Below, one piece after another: positions 1 through 6,080 of a DNA stretch of 9,385 bases. This DNA is from Methanosarcinaceae archaeon (GTDB lineage: Archaea; Halobacteriota; Methanosarcinia; Methanosarcinales; Methanosarcinaceae): assembly GCA_030655675.1 (NCBI GenBank), contig JAUSPM010000255.1, forward strand, positions 1 through 9,385. The letters run 5' to 3'. Position 1 is the first letter of the stretch; the number at the start of each line of letters is the position of its first letter. The translations under genes and the position numbers were made by a program. The notes under the pieces are model-generated. The model was given only the letters and a program-made list of their open reading frames with translations, was not told the DNA's origin and ran no database searches.

Positions 1-60
1 TCTACAATCCGCGCATGCGCGGCGTTACCCTATATACACATCGAATTTTCAATTGCTTCT
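1..60 (+). repeat. GC-hairpin element, type A, copy 1 (left edge)
   Basis: A perfect 14-base palindrome (9-22) is followed by a conserved tail with the core ACACATCGAATTTTCAAT. The same hairpin plus tail recurs at 9041-9110 (same strand) and, inverted, at 732-806. The copy may begin before the window. Confidence 0.7.
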
Positions 61-86
61 AGTGTCGAGTCAACCATATAATGTCG
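59..86 (+). repeat. 28-bp perfect direct repeat, copy 1
   Basis: These 28 bases, starting CTAGTGTCGAG and ending ATAATGTCG, are identical to 396-423. With the following hairpin block they form a degenerate tandem duplication with a period of about 300-340 bp. Confidence 0.85.
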
Positions 87-168
87 CTAGATAGAAAGTA
101 TTCAGATAGATGGAAACAATGTAATAGATGGAAGGTGGCATGACATCTGCTAAATACGGCGCAACCAC

Positions 169-292
169 CCGCGCGTGAGCGCGGCACGTTCCTGCACCAC
201 GAATGTGAAGTATATTTTGATCTTCAAACGTCGGCGTATTTGCATTTTTGAGAATTGTAAATTGTATGTTTGGTCTACAAGTTTGGTAGCAG
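169..292 (+). repeat. GC-hairpin element, type A, copy 2
   Basis: The hairpin CCGCGC-GTGA-GCGCGG, whose loop would be a GNRA tetraloop in RNA, is followed by about 105 bases that align with 466-577. Shared blocks include GCGCGGCAC, CTGCAC, TGAGAATTGTA and an AAGTTT-GTAG ending. Similarity is roughly 70 percent by eye. Confidence 0.65.
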
Positions 293-300
293 TGGACCGC

Positions 301-336
301 GCCGCCTGATGGCGGAAACAGTTGCTACGGTTTTTG
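301..336 (+). repeat. GC-hairpin element, type B, copy 1
   Basis: The stem CCGCC (302-306) / GGCGG (311-315) is followed by TGCTACGGTTTTTGTAG. This matches the tail of the hairpin at 903-915 (TGCTATGGTTTTTGTAG) with one difference in 17 bases. Confidence 0.65.
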
Positions 337-395
337 TAGTTCCGGTCAATTCATCTATACTCGCCATAACACTACACTTTAAAGTTGACGTGACA

Positions 396-423
396 CTAGT
401 GTCGAGTCAACCATATAATGTCG
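396..423 (+). repeat. 28-bp perfect direct repeat, copy 2
   Basis: This is identical to 59-86, 337 bp upstream. It lies about 45 bp before the third type A hairpin, whereas copy 1 lies about 80 bp before its hairpin, so an indel separates the two duplicated units. Confidence 0.85.
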
Positions 424-465
424 TAATGGAAAAGGGTAAGATGTATGCGAAAAACAAAGCAATCA

Positions 466-577
466 CGCGCGCGCAGCGCGGCACATTTCTGCACTACAAA
501 CATGAAATCTAATACGGTTTTCAAGTGTCAGCGAATTTGTTGTTCTGAGAATTGTATATTTGGATTATAAGTTTAGT
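466..577 (+). repeat. GC-hairpin element, type A, copy 3
   Basis: The hairpin CGCGC-GCA-GCGCG (468-480) is followed by a tail homologous to 182-292. It is the second half of the tandem duplication that begins with the 28-bp direct repeat at 396. Confidence 0.65.
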
Positions 578-630
578 AGTATATGTTTAGCTGATATTCC
601 GGATGCAAAAATCTGACATACGAATCGAAA

Positions 631-662
631 CCAAAAACAGTGCGACCGCCGCCAGGCGGCAT
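631..662 (-). repeat. GC-hairpin element, type B, inverted copy
   Basis: On the minus strand this reads GCCGCCTGGCGGCGG, then a few bases on, GTTTTTGG. It resembles the type B copies at 301 and 901 but points the other way. The stem is CCGCC 646-650 / GGCGG 655-659. The tail match is shorter than for the other two copies. Confidence 0.5.
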
Positions 663-731
663 GTTTCATATCCCATTCGTTCGCATTCGCAAAATACGTA
701 GTTTCTATATAGAACAATCCGTACAAAAACA

Positions 732-806
732 GATGTGTTGACAACGATTGAAACTTCGATGTGTATTCAGGGTAGTGGTGAAGAACGGCGCCGCGCTACG
801 CGCGTG
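732..806 (-). repeat. GC-hairpin element, type A, inverted copy 4
   Basis: Read on the minus strand, a CGCGC-hairpin (792-804) is followed by a CTACCCTGAATACACATCG block and TTTCAATCGTTGTCAACA. This matches the tails of 1-60 and 9041-9110. Together with the inverted type B hairpin at 646 it forms an A-then-B unit in reverse, with spacing like the forward A-B pair at 169/302. Confidence 0.6.
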
Positions 807-900
807 TGGTAGTGTCGTTTTTATTTCTAACTCATTAATTCACAACGCTACAACACAACTTTATACCAACTAAACAAATACGTTTAGTATTATTGAAATA

Positions 901-940
901 CGCCGCCTGCGGCGGGGATTGATGCTATGGTTTTTGTAGC
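901..940 (+). repeat. GC-hairpin element, type B, copy 3
   Basis: The stem CCGCC-TGC-GGCGG (903-915) has the same downstream TGCTAYGGTTTTTGTAG block as the copy at 301-336. Confidence 0.65.
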
Positions 941-1177
941 AGGAAATCCTTCAACCAATCTTTGTATCTCCCCTCATTATTGGTTTATACTACTCCGCAA
1001 GTATAATTTGTAGCCATCTTGTATAAAACAGATGCAGCAAAGTAAACTCATAACTAAGAGTTACAAAAAGCTGACTCGGTTTAGTATAATTGTGTATTTT
1101 TCAAACATCAGTTCAATGATATGTTTTATTCAACACGACCACGTTTTATTGATAATGATACGATGGTAATTTGCAGT

Positions 1178-1753
1178 TTACAGCACACCTTTCGTACTCT
1201 TAACATCACTACCCTCAACAACAACAGCGCGGCGCAGTGCATACGCAAACGCCTTGAAAAGTGCTTCGATCTTATGGTGGTCATTCTCACCATACACCAT
1301 CGCATGAAGGTTCATTTTAGCATTTTCGGCAAGTGATTCAAAGAAGTGCCCTACCATCTGGGTATTGAATTCACCAACCTGTGGTGCTTCAAACTCGGCA
1401 TCCAAAATCAAATAATTGCGCCCTCCAAGATCCAGCGCTACATCTGCCAATGCCTCATCCATAGGAATACGAGCCTCTCCAAATCTGGCAATACCGGCTT
1501 TATCGCCGAGAGCCTTAGCAATTGCCTGTCCAAGAACGATACCGGTATCTTCGATCAAGTGGTGCTCATCAACATCAAGGTCACCCTTTGCATCAACTGT
1601 TAGATCAAAACCACCGTGTCTTGCAAATGCTGTAAGCATGTGGTCAAAGAACCCTATGCCTGTACTGATATTTGTCGAACCGGTGCCGTCAAGTGTCAGT
1701 TCCATTTTAATATCGGTTTCGTTCGTCTTACGTGATATCTTTGCGGTTCTCAT
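1178..1753 (-). CDS. hisB: Imidazoleglycerol-phosphate dehydratase
   Basis: HisB (EC 4.2.1.19) removes water from imidazole glycerol phosphate to give imidazole acetol phosphate, in the cytoplasmic histidine pathway. At 191 residues it is a normal-length monofunctional dehydratase without the phosphatase fusion of enterobacterial HisB. The two metal-binding HHxxE motifs of the family are present: H64-H65-E68 in DEHHLIED and H159-H160-E163 in ENDHHKIE. The N-terminal GFFDHML block (about 34-40) and the C-terminal STKG (187-190) are also intact. The ATG is preceded by AAGGGG at 1760-1765. The gene is last in a hisG-hisA-hisB order, 47 bp after hisA, so it is probably co-transcribed. No strong terminator is obvious downstream; only a short T-run on the minus strand near 1065 was seen. 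The identification is secure from the motifs. Confidence 0.97.
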   Translation of the reverse strand: MRTAKISRKTNETDIKMELTLDGTGSTNISTGIGFFDHMLTAFARHGGFDLTVDAKGDLDVDEHHLIEDTGIVLGQAIAKALGDKAGIARFGEARIPMDEALADVALDLGGRNYLILDAEFEAPQVGEFNTQMVGHFFESLAENAKMNLHAMVYGENDHHKIEALFKAFAYALRRAVVVEGSDVKSTKGVL

Positions 1754-1800
1754 GAGATTCCCCTTGATGTTTAATGTTTAATATTACTGTCTTAATCTAT

Positions 1801-2538
1801 TTATGAATCGTCACTGATAATATTTATCGCTTCTGGAAGTGTGAACTTGTTTGTGTAAAGCGCACTGCCAACAACAACACCCGATGCACCCGTGTTTTTC
1901 AGCGCAACGATATCTTCAAGGGTTGTAACGCCACCGGATGCGATTACCGGTATGTTTACCGATTCAACAAGTGCTCGCGTGGGCTCTGGGTTCACACCTT
2001 GCATCAGTCCTTCGCTATCGATATTTGTAAAAAGAATACTTCCCGCTCCAAGTTCCTCGAACTGTATTCCCATTTCAACAGGTGTGAATTGTGACTCCTT
2101 TGTCCAACCCTCAATTGAGATCTTACCGTTCTTAGCATCAAGTGCCACATTTATGTGCTCGCTTCCGAACTCATCAGCGAGTCTTTTGATCAATTCAGGT
2201 TCATTTAGTGCCGCTGTGCTTAAGATTATCCTGTCAACACCAATGTTGAGAAGTGCTGCCCCGTCCTCGAATGAACGAATACCGCCGCCGACCTGTATCG
2301 ATATTCCCAGAGGTTTGCATTTTTGTACGATCTTCTCAATTATGGATGCATTATTGCGCGTACCTTCGATCGCACCGTCAAGGTCGATCAGGTGAAGTGT
2401 TTTTGCACCCTGTGCTACCCAATCAAGAGCAACTTGTACAGGATCGTCGATGGACACAAGTTCGGTGCCTGGTACTCCCTGCACCAACTGGACACATTTC
2501 CCCCCTCTCATATCAACTGCAGGTATTACTTCAAACAT
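1801..2538 (-). CDS. hisA: Phosphoribosylformimino-AICAR phosphate isomerase
   Basis: HisA (EC 5.3.1.16) carries out the Amadori rearrangement of ProFAR to PRFAR in histidine synthesis, on a (beta/alpha)8 barrel. The two family catalytic aspartates are visible in VIPAVD near the N terminus and NVALDAK near the middle. Phosphate-binding VGGGIR and ASGGV loops and the C-terminal VGSALY are present. The open frame extends upstream to a GTG at 2550, but that codon overlaps an AGGTGG ribosome binding site (2547-2552). The ATG at 2538 sits 8 bases from it and gives the usual HisA beginning, MFEVIPAVD. I therefore annotate 245 residues. It starts 15 bp after the hisG stop and precedes hisB by 47 bp, which indicates one transcript. 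The related cyclase HisF shares the fold, but the sequence pattern fits HisA. Confidence 0.96.
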   Translation of the reverse strand: MFEVIPAVDMRGGKCVQLVQGVPGTELVSIDDPVQVALDWVAQGAKTLHLIDLDGAIEGTRNNASIIEKIVQKCKPLGISIQVGGGIRSFEDGAALLNIGVDRIILSTAALNEPELIKRLADEFGSEHINVALDAKNGKISIEGWTKESQFTPVEMGIQFEELGAGSILFTNIDSEGLMQGVNPEPTRALVESVNIPVIASGGVTTLEDIVALKNTGASGVVVGSALYTNKFTLPEAINIISDDS

Positions 2539-2553
2539 GTTCATTTCCACCTG

Positions 2554-3408
2554 TTATGCGATCATGCGCTCGATTGGCACAACCAGAATACCGCATGCTC
2601 CGACATCTTTTAGTTTGCTGACGGTCGAAAATATCATGTCGGCATCCACTACAGCATGAACAGCCAGGATCGAGTCATTAGATTCTACTTTCATAACGGT
2701 TGGTCCTGCAAGTCCTGGGAGAACCGCTTTTACAGCATCCAGTTTGTCAGCCGGAACGTTCATCATCAGGTATCGTTTTCCTTTCGCATTTAATACGCTT
2801 TCGATCGCGGTTTTTATGTATTGTATCTTTTCCTTTTCTGCCGCACTTTTATGATTTGTAATAAGGCGCACGGACGATGAGAATACGTCTTCTATCGCTT
2901 TTAAGTGGTTTGTCAAAAGTGTTGTGCCGGAACTTGAGATATCAACGATCGCATCAGCGATCCCGACATGCGGCGTCATCTCACATGATCCGCTTACTTT
3001 TACGATACTGATGTTTATTCCGAGTTTTTCAAAATACTGCTTCGTGATGTTCGGGAATTCGGTTGCAACACGCATACCTTCAAGATCTTGTGGTGTTGTT
3101 ATGGGCGAATCGTCAGGGACGGCGAGTACGAGTTTTGCACGGCCGAAATTCAGATCAAGGATTATGTCAACATTTGCACCGGTTTCCGATATCAGGTCAA
3201 GTCCGGTGATGCCCACATCTGCAGCACCGTCCTGCACGTATTCAGGAATGTCTGCGGCTCTTGCGAACAGGAAGGTGATATCGGGATCTGTTGTCTTTGC
3301 GAACAGCTTTCTGCTTGCTCCTTCAAGAACAGGGAGGCCGGCTTCTTTTAATAAGGCCACAGTTGGGTCGTGCAGCCGACCTTTATTTGGTATTGCAATA
3401 CGTATCAT
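2554..3408 (-). CDS. hisG: ATP phosphoribosyltransferase, long form
   Basis: HisG (EC 2.4.2.17) joins ATP and PRPP, the first and usually feedback-controlled step of histidine synthesis. The N terminus MIRIAIPNKGRL is typical of the family. The phosphoribosyl signature lies at about 143-164 (E143, G149, then DISSSGTTL). A C-terminal region of about 75 residues after roughly residue 212 corresponds to the regulatory ACT-like domain of long-form HisG, so it should not need HisZ. The open frame has an earlier ATG at 3441, but only the ATG at 3408 has a good ribosome binding site (AGAAGGAC, 7 bases away). It also lies about 30 bases below the expected transcription start. This gives 284 residues, normal for the long form. 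It heads the hisGAB cluster. Confidence 0.96.
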   Translation of the reverse strand: MIRIAIPNKGRLHDPTVALLKEAGLPVLEGASRKLFAKTTDPDITFLFARAADIPEYVQDGAADVGITGLDLISETGANVDIILDLNFGRAKLVLAVPDDSPITTPQDLEGMRVATEFPNITKQYFEKLGINISIVKVSGSCEMTPHVGIADAIVDISSSGTTLLTNHLKAIEDVFSSSVRLITNHKSAAEKEKIQYIKTAIESVLNAKGKRYLMMNVPADKLDAVKAVLPGLAGPTVMKVESNDSILAVHAVVDADMIFSTVSKLKDVGACGILVVPIERMIA

Positions 3409-3460
3409 GGTGAGAGTCCTTCTGGTGAGAAAATTCTTCATTCGGTCGAATTAACTCGTA

Positions 3461-3480
3461 CTATATATAATATATATACT
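3461..3480 (-). promoter_or_regulatory. TATA box of the hisGAB operon
   Basis: On the minus strand this reads AGTATATATATTATATATAG. Archaeal transcription starts about 25 bases downstream of the TATA box, which puts the start near 3440 and the leader at about 30 bases. That agrees with the hisG start at 3408 and not with the longer frame from 3441. Confidence 0.55.
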
Positions 3481-3696
3481 AATACAAAATGGTGTTTACT
3501 ATTTAAAATGTGTTTGGAAATTAAATTCATGACATATAGAGTTCACGCTGGCATGGTGTAATTTATTTGTGATGTATTTAGGGGCCACCGGGCTGTATTA
3601 TAACGGGTAGTAATTAACAAAATGGGTAATATTAAATATAAATAGTATCTTTATAAGCAATTACGTTAGTAATGAGTTCTACATTCATAGGTTATA

Positions 3697-3731
3697 CTTT
3701 AAATTATATTTAATTTCATACTTAAATAAAT
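3697..3731 (+). promoter_or_regulatory. Likely TATA region of the SAM synthetase gene
   Basis: Two TATA-like stretches, CTTTAAATTATATTTAA (3697-3713) and CTTAAATAAATT (3721-3732), precede the start codon by 30-60 bases. The upstream one would give a leader of about 35 bases, the downstream one a very short leader. Which is used cannot be decided from sequence. Confidence 0.4.
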
Positions 3732-3760
3732 TCACAATCTAAAGCATAAAAGAGGATAAA

Positions 3761-4957
3761 ATGATACGAAATATCAGAGTCGAGCACCTTGTAGAGACCC
3801 CTGTTGAAAAGCAGCAGATCGAACTTGTTGAGCGAAAGGGTGTAGGTCATCCAGACAGTATTTCTGATGGACTGGCAGAGGCTGTAAGCCGTGCATTGTG
3901 CCAGGAATATATTAAAAAATGCGGTGTTGTGCTTCACCACAACACTGATGAGACACAGATCGTAGCAGGACGTTCAAATCCACAATTCGGTGGCGGAGAG
4001 GTACTAAAACCTATCTACGCGCTTCTTGTTGGAAGAACTACAATGGAATTTGATGGTCAGGAGATCGCTACTGAGTCAGTAGCAGTTGAAGCGGCTCGCA
4101 AATATGTGAAGAACACGATCGCAGATATTAATATTGAAAGGGATATAATCATTGACTGCAAATTCGGAACAGGTTCATCCGATCTTCGTGATGTTTTCAA
4201 CAGGGACCAAATCCCAATGGCAAATGACACGTCATTTGGTGTGGGTCATGCACCGTTCTCGGAACTTGAGCAGATCGTGTACAATACCGAGAGGATGCTT
4301 ATTACAGATCTTAAGAAAACAATTCCGGGTATTGGTGAGGACATTAAGGTCATGGGTCTTCGTGATGGGGATGACATTACGCTTACAATTGGATGCGGTA
4401 TGGTTGGCAGGCACGTGGATGACCTTGACCATTACGTAAACAACAAGGAAGAGATGCAGGATTATGTTGTTGATCTTGCCGGAAAATACACAGACCGTAA
4501 TGTTTTCGTTTATGTGAACACAGCAGATAAGATCGATCAAGGCTCTGTTTTCCTGACTGTTACCGGAACATCTGCAGAGATGGGTGATGACGGGTCTGTC
4601 GGTCGTGGAAACCGTTGCAATGGATTGATCACTCCGAACCGTCCTATGAGCATGGAAGCGACCAGTGGTAAGAACCCGATCAACCATATCGGAAAGATAT
4701 ACAACCTTCTTTCCACCCAGATGGCAAAGGATATCGTCAAAGCTATCCCTGACGTTGAGGATGTATATGTGAGGATACTTTCACAGATCGGTCAGCCTAT
4801 CGACCAGCCTCTTGTTGCGAGTGCACAGGTGATTCCTAGGGAAGGTACCAACTTTGCGACCATCCGTGCTGAAGCAGAGGTTGTTATTGATGACTGGCTT
4901 GCAAACATCACCAAGATCACAGATATGGTGATCAACGGCGAACTGGATACTTTCTAA
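3761..4957 (+). CDS. mat: S-adenosylmethionine synthetase, archaeal type
   Basis: This methionine adenosyltransferase (EC 2.5.1.6) makes S-adenosylmethionine from methionine and ATP. It belongs to the archaeal family that is highly diverged from bacterial MetK. At 398 residues it has the usual length of about 400. Visible blocks are GVGHPDS (27-33), HHNTDETQIVAGRS (59-72), KFGTGSSD (134-141), GRGNRCNGLITPNRPM (281-296) and EATSGKNP (299-306), which by family knowledge carry the ATP, metal and methionine contacts. The ATG has a GAGGAT ribosome binding site at 3752-3757. It stands alone, divergent from hisGAB. It supplies the methyl donor for RNA, lipid and cofactor methylation and for radical-SAM enzymes. 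A small GTTTTA-AGTC-TAAAAC hairpin (4965-4980) and a T-run (5034-5040) follow and may end transcription. Confidence 0.97.
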   Translation: MIRNIRVEHLVETPVEKQQIELVERKGVGHPDSISDGLAEAVSRALCQEYIKKCGVVLHHNTDETQIVAGRSNPQFGGGEVLKPIYALLVGRTTMEFDGQEIATESVAVEAARKYVKNTIADINIERDIIIDCKFGTGSSDLRDVFNRDQIPMANDTSFGVGHAPFSELEQIVYNTERMLITDLKKTIPGIGEDIKVMGLRDGDDITLTIGCGMVGRHVDDLDHYVNNKEEMQDYVVDLAGKYTDRNVFVYVNTADKIDQGSVFLTVTGTSAEMGDDGSVGRGNRCNGLITPNRPMSMEATSGKNPINHIGKIYNLLSTQMAKDIVKAIPDVEDVYVRILSQIGQPIDQPLVASAQVIPREGTNFATIRAEAEVVIDDWLANITKITDMVINGELDTF

Positions 4958-5033
4958 GTTTCAAGTTTTAAGTCTAAAACAGCAATTGTGCAGAAAATGG
5001 ATGCTTGCAAATCCAGTGTCTGCTCAATTAATT

Positions 5034-5044
5034 CTTTTTTATTT
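5034..5044 (+). terminator. T-run after the SAM synthetase gene
   Basis: The sequence TTCTTTTTTATTT lies about 75 bases after the stop. Archaeal RNA polymerase often stops at such U-tracts without a hairpin. Confidence 0.4.
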
Positions 5045-5070
5045 CAGTATATATTTTTATAAATTATTGT

Positions 5071-5110
5071 GCGAGTAAATCCGAGCATAGCGAGATTTAT
5101 CTCACAGTTT
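5071..5110 (+). repeat. Palindromic covarying repeat, copy 1
   Basis: This is one of four copies of a palindromic element of about 38 bp. The left arm GAGTAAATC and right arm GATTTATCTC pair with one bulged base around the conserved loop CGAGCATAGCG. The other copies are at 7605, 9288 and 9348. It sits immediately upstream of the tRNA-Tyr promoter. Confidence 0.7.
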
Positions 5111-5114
5111 GGCG

Positions 5115-5128
5115 AAAAGGATAAGTAC
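5115..5128 (+). promoter_or_regulatory. BRE/TATA of tRNA-Tyr
   Basis: AAAAGGATAAGTAC resembles AAAAGGCTTAAATGC upstream of the neighbouring tRNA-Asp. The AAAAGG part would be the TFB recognition element. A start about 25 bases downstream leaves a leader of roughly 20-25 bases before the mature tRNA. Confidence 0.45.
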
Positions 5129-5172
5129 CATTATGCGTATGGAAGTGGTGCATCGCCTATTGTTAACATTGA

Positions 5173-5284
5173 CCCGCCTTAACTCAGTGGTAGAGTGCGC
5201 GGCTGTAGTATGGTTCATGCGACCTCGTGTCGCACATACCGCGCAGGCACCGCGATGTCCCCGGTTCGAGTCTGGGAGGCGGGA
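5173..5284 (+). tRNA. tRNA-Tyr (GTA) with a 40-nt archaeal intron
   Basis: The acceptor stem CCCGCCT (5173-5179) pairs perfectly with AGGCGGG (5277-5283). The first pair is C1:G72, the archaeal and eukaryotic tRNA-Tyr identity, and the discriminator is A. The D stem is ACTC/GAGT, the anticodon stem CGCGG (5198-5202) / CCGCG (5250-5254), and the T stem CCCGG / CTGGG with one wobble pair. The loop reads C-T-GTA-G and then A after removal of an intron at 5209-5248. At the exon-intron junctions, CTGT (5203-5206) can pair with GCAG (5243-5246), leaving the three-base bulges AGT and GCA. This is the bulge-helix-bulge cut by the archaeal splicing endonuclease after G37. The intron has its own hairpin TGCGAC/GTCGCA. 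CCA is not encoded. Confidence 0.95.
5209..5248 (+). other. tRNA-Tyr intron (37/38)
   Basis: This 40-nt intron has junctions in the bulge-helix-bulge position. The internal stem TGCGAC (5218-5223) / GTCGCA (5229-5234) closes a 5-nt loop. The helix next to the 5-prime bulge is imperfect (TGGT with ACCG after an A-C mismatch), so the motif is slightly relaxed. Confidence 0.85.
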
Positions 5285-5321
5285 CCTTTTAACATGGCAT
5301 AGGGCCTTTTGAACGAATGGC

Positions 5322-5349
5322 TAAAAGCGCTTCTAACGATTCGCTTTTA
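5322..5349 (+). terminator. Hairpin after tRNA-Tyr
   Basis: TAAAAGCG (5322-5329) and CGCTTTTA (5342-5349) form a perfect 8-bp stem with a 12-nt loop. It could end the tRNA-Tyr transcript or mark a processing site between the two tRNAs. A T4 tract directly after the tRNA (5287-5290) is an alternative stop. Confidence 0.35.
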
Positions 5350-5362
5350 TCCCCGTTAACAA

Positions 5363-5377
5363 AAAGGCTTAAATGCA
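5363..5377 (+). promoter_or_regulatory. BRE/TATA of tRNA-Asp
   Basis: AAAAGGCTTAAATGC lies 36-50 bases before the mature 5-prime end. A start about 25 bases downstream would give a leader of around 15 bases, usual for archaeal tRNA genes. Confidence 0.5.
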
Positions 5378-5412
5378 AAAACATGCTTTAGGGTATACTC
5401 GCAAAACCACAT

Positions 5413-5485
5413 GTTCGGATAGTGTAGTGGCCTATCATGGTGCCCTGTCGAGGCTCCGACTCGGGTTCGAATCCCGGTCCGAACG
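5413..5485 (+). tRNA. tRNA-Asp (GTC)
   Basis: The acceptor stem GTTCGGA (5413-5419) pairs perfectly with TCCGAAC (5478-5484), followed by discriminator G, the aspartate identity base. The anticodon loop CTGTCGA (5445-5451) carries GTC. The D-arm GTGTAGTGGCCTATCAT is typical of archaeal tRNA-Asp. The T arm is TCGGG-TTCGAAT-CCCGG. The anticodon stem GTGCC/GGCTC has a T-T mismatch (5441 with 5455), where the related tRNAs I remember carry an A-U pair. No intron and no encoded CCA. Confidence 0.94.
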
Positions 5486-5497
5486 TATCTTAACTTT

Positions 5498-5522
5498 TCC
5501 CGATGTTTTGTCGGGATTTTTT
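5498..5522 (+). terminator. Hairpin/T-run terminator after tRNA-Asp
   Basis: The stem TCCCGA (5498-5503) / TCGGGA (5511-5516) with a 7-nt loop is followed by six T (5517-5522) and a second T-run (5526-5533). It looks like a factor-independent terminator. Confidence 0.7.
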
Positions 5523-5572
5523 CTTATTTTTTTGGCTTTGAGTATAGCAATATCTGTGCTGCATTGATTTTA

Positions 5573-5595
5573 GAAAAGTTTATTACTTAAATAGT
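5573..5595 (+). promoter_or_regulatory. TATA-like region of the small membrane gene
   Basis: GAAAAGTTTATTACTTAAAT contains two TATA-like cores 25-45 bases before the start. Only a short leader is possible. Confidence 0.3.
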
Positions 5596-5618
5596 TCTTT
5601 TTTAATGCGGTGAACTTA

Positions 5619-5834
5619 ATGACAGAAATAGATTATATAAAAGCAAAACTCGATTATTATAAATTAGGAATTTCAATATTTACAACAGGCCTTTTTTTAA
5701 TATTGATAGCTATGTACACTATTAACATCGATAAACCTGATTTATACATCATAGGATTTATAGGTCTTGCGATAACCGTAGCAGTAATAATTCTTACAAT
5801 AGCGTACAATAAAGAGATAAAATTATTAAAATAA
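5619..5834 (+). CDS. Small two-helix membrane protein, unknown function
   Basis: This encodes 71 residues beginning MTEIDYIKAK. The open frame could extend three codons to a GTG at 5610, but that GTG is part of the GGTGA ribosome binding site (5609-5613), which is 5 bases from the ATG at 5619. The N terminus (about 1-15) is charged and tyrosine-rich. Two hydrophobic segments follow at about 17-36 and 44-64, separated by a short polar turn (NIDKPD). The tail KEIKLLK is basic, which would place both ends in the cytoplasm. I do not recognise a named family, although small proteins with a DYYK motif before two helices are common in prokaryotes. It has its own promoter-like sequence and is not obviously in an operon with RNase III, whose start is 246 bp away. 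Confidence 0.75.
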   Translation: MTEIDYIKAKLDYYKLGISIFTTGLFLILIAMYTINIDKPDLYIIGFIGLAITVAVIILTIAYNKEIKLLK

Positions 5835-5921
5835 TTAATACAAAAAAATGTATGAAATTTTATAAAACATCTACTGAAGTATTGTATAATTCACTCAATT
5901 ATGATGAGATATATTAATATT

Positions 5922-5959
5922 AAGGGCACTGTATTATAATCAAGTGATATCCCCTTTTT
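5922..5959 (+). terminator. Possible terminator of the small membrane gene
   Basis: AAGGGCACT (5922-5930) can pair with AGTG (5943-5946) and CCCTT (5952-5956) with a 5-nt bulge. The 3-prime arm runs into five T. The stem is imperfect. Confidence 0.35.
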
Positions 5960-6008
5960 CTTAAATATTGAATTATGTCGAACGCCCCCACACCCAAGTA
6001 GTCGTAGA

Positions 6009-6025
6009 ATGTACTTTAAGTGCAT
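6009..6025. promoter_or_regulatory. Near-perfect palindrome upstream of RNase III
   Basis: ATGTACTT-T-AAGTGCAT has 7 of 8 symmetric positions and lies 55 bases before the start codon. It could be an operator, but nothing else supports this. Confidence 0.25.
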
Positions 6026-6080
6026 GAAAATTACGAGTTAAAACAATAGTTTCATTAAATCAAAAATCGAGAGAAATCAA

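Larger units (their letters stand above)
1..930. repeat. Cluster of degenerate GC-rich hairpin repeats, both orientations
   Basis: This AT-rich stretch is punctuated by seven short GC-rich hairpins. Type A is built on GCGC arms: 9-22 (CCGCGC-AT-GCGCGG), 169-184 (CCGCGC-GTGA-GCGCGG), 468-480 (CGCGC-GCA-GCGCG) and 792-804 (CGCGC-TAC-GCGCG). Type B is built on CCGCC arms: 302-315, 646-659 and 903-915. Flanking sequence is also conserved within each type, so these are repeat copies and not chance palindromes. By their flanks, the hairpins at 646 and 792 are inverted relative to the rest. No open reading frame here shows a ribosome binding site or a recognisable protein. Function is unknown; a decayed multicopy element or structured RNA is possible. 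From about 945 to 1177 I see nothing beyond AT-rich sequence and the downstream flank of hisB. Confidence 0.7.
3409..3760. other. Divergent intergenic region, hisG / SAM synthetase
   Basis: This 352-bp, very AT-rich spacer carries the promoters of both divergent genes. Besides the TATA-like stretches, one more GC-rich patch stands out (3581-3607, GGGGCCACCGGGC and then ACGGG). I could not build a convincing riboswitch or small gene from it. No open frame here has a ribosome binding site. Confidence 0.6.

Noticed and set aside
270..512. 80-residue open frame on the plus strand
   Set aside because: It runs across two hairpin repeats and the 28-bp direct repeat, has no ribosome binding site, and its residues come from the repeat sequence.
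1..930. CRISPR array
   Set aside because: The repeats are imperfect, irregularly spaced (about 110-180 bp), in both orientations, and no cas genes are near.
1121..1336. Plus-strand open frame opposite hisB
   Set aside because: It is a shadow of hisB in another frame.
3409..3441. N-terminal 11-residue extension of HisG from the ATG at 3441
   Set aside because: It has no ribosome binding site, lies at the predicted transcription start, and adds residues not typical of the family.
3541..3620. SAM riboswitch upstream of the SAM synthetase
   Set aside because: A GC-rich patch exists, but I could not fold it into any known SAM-binding structure, and such riboswitches are mainly bacterial.
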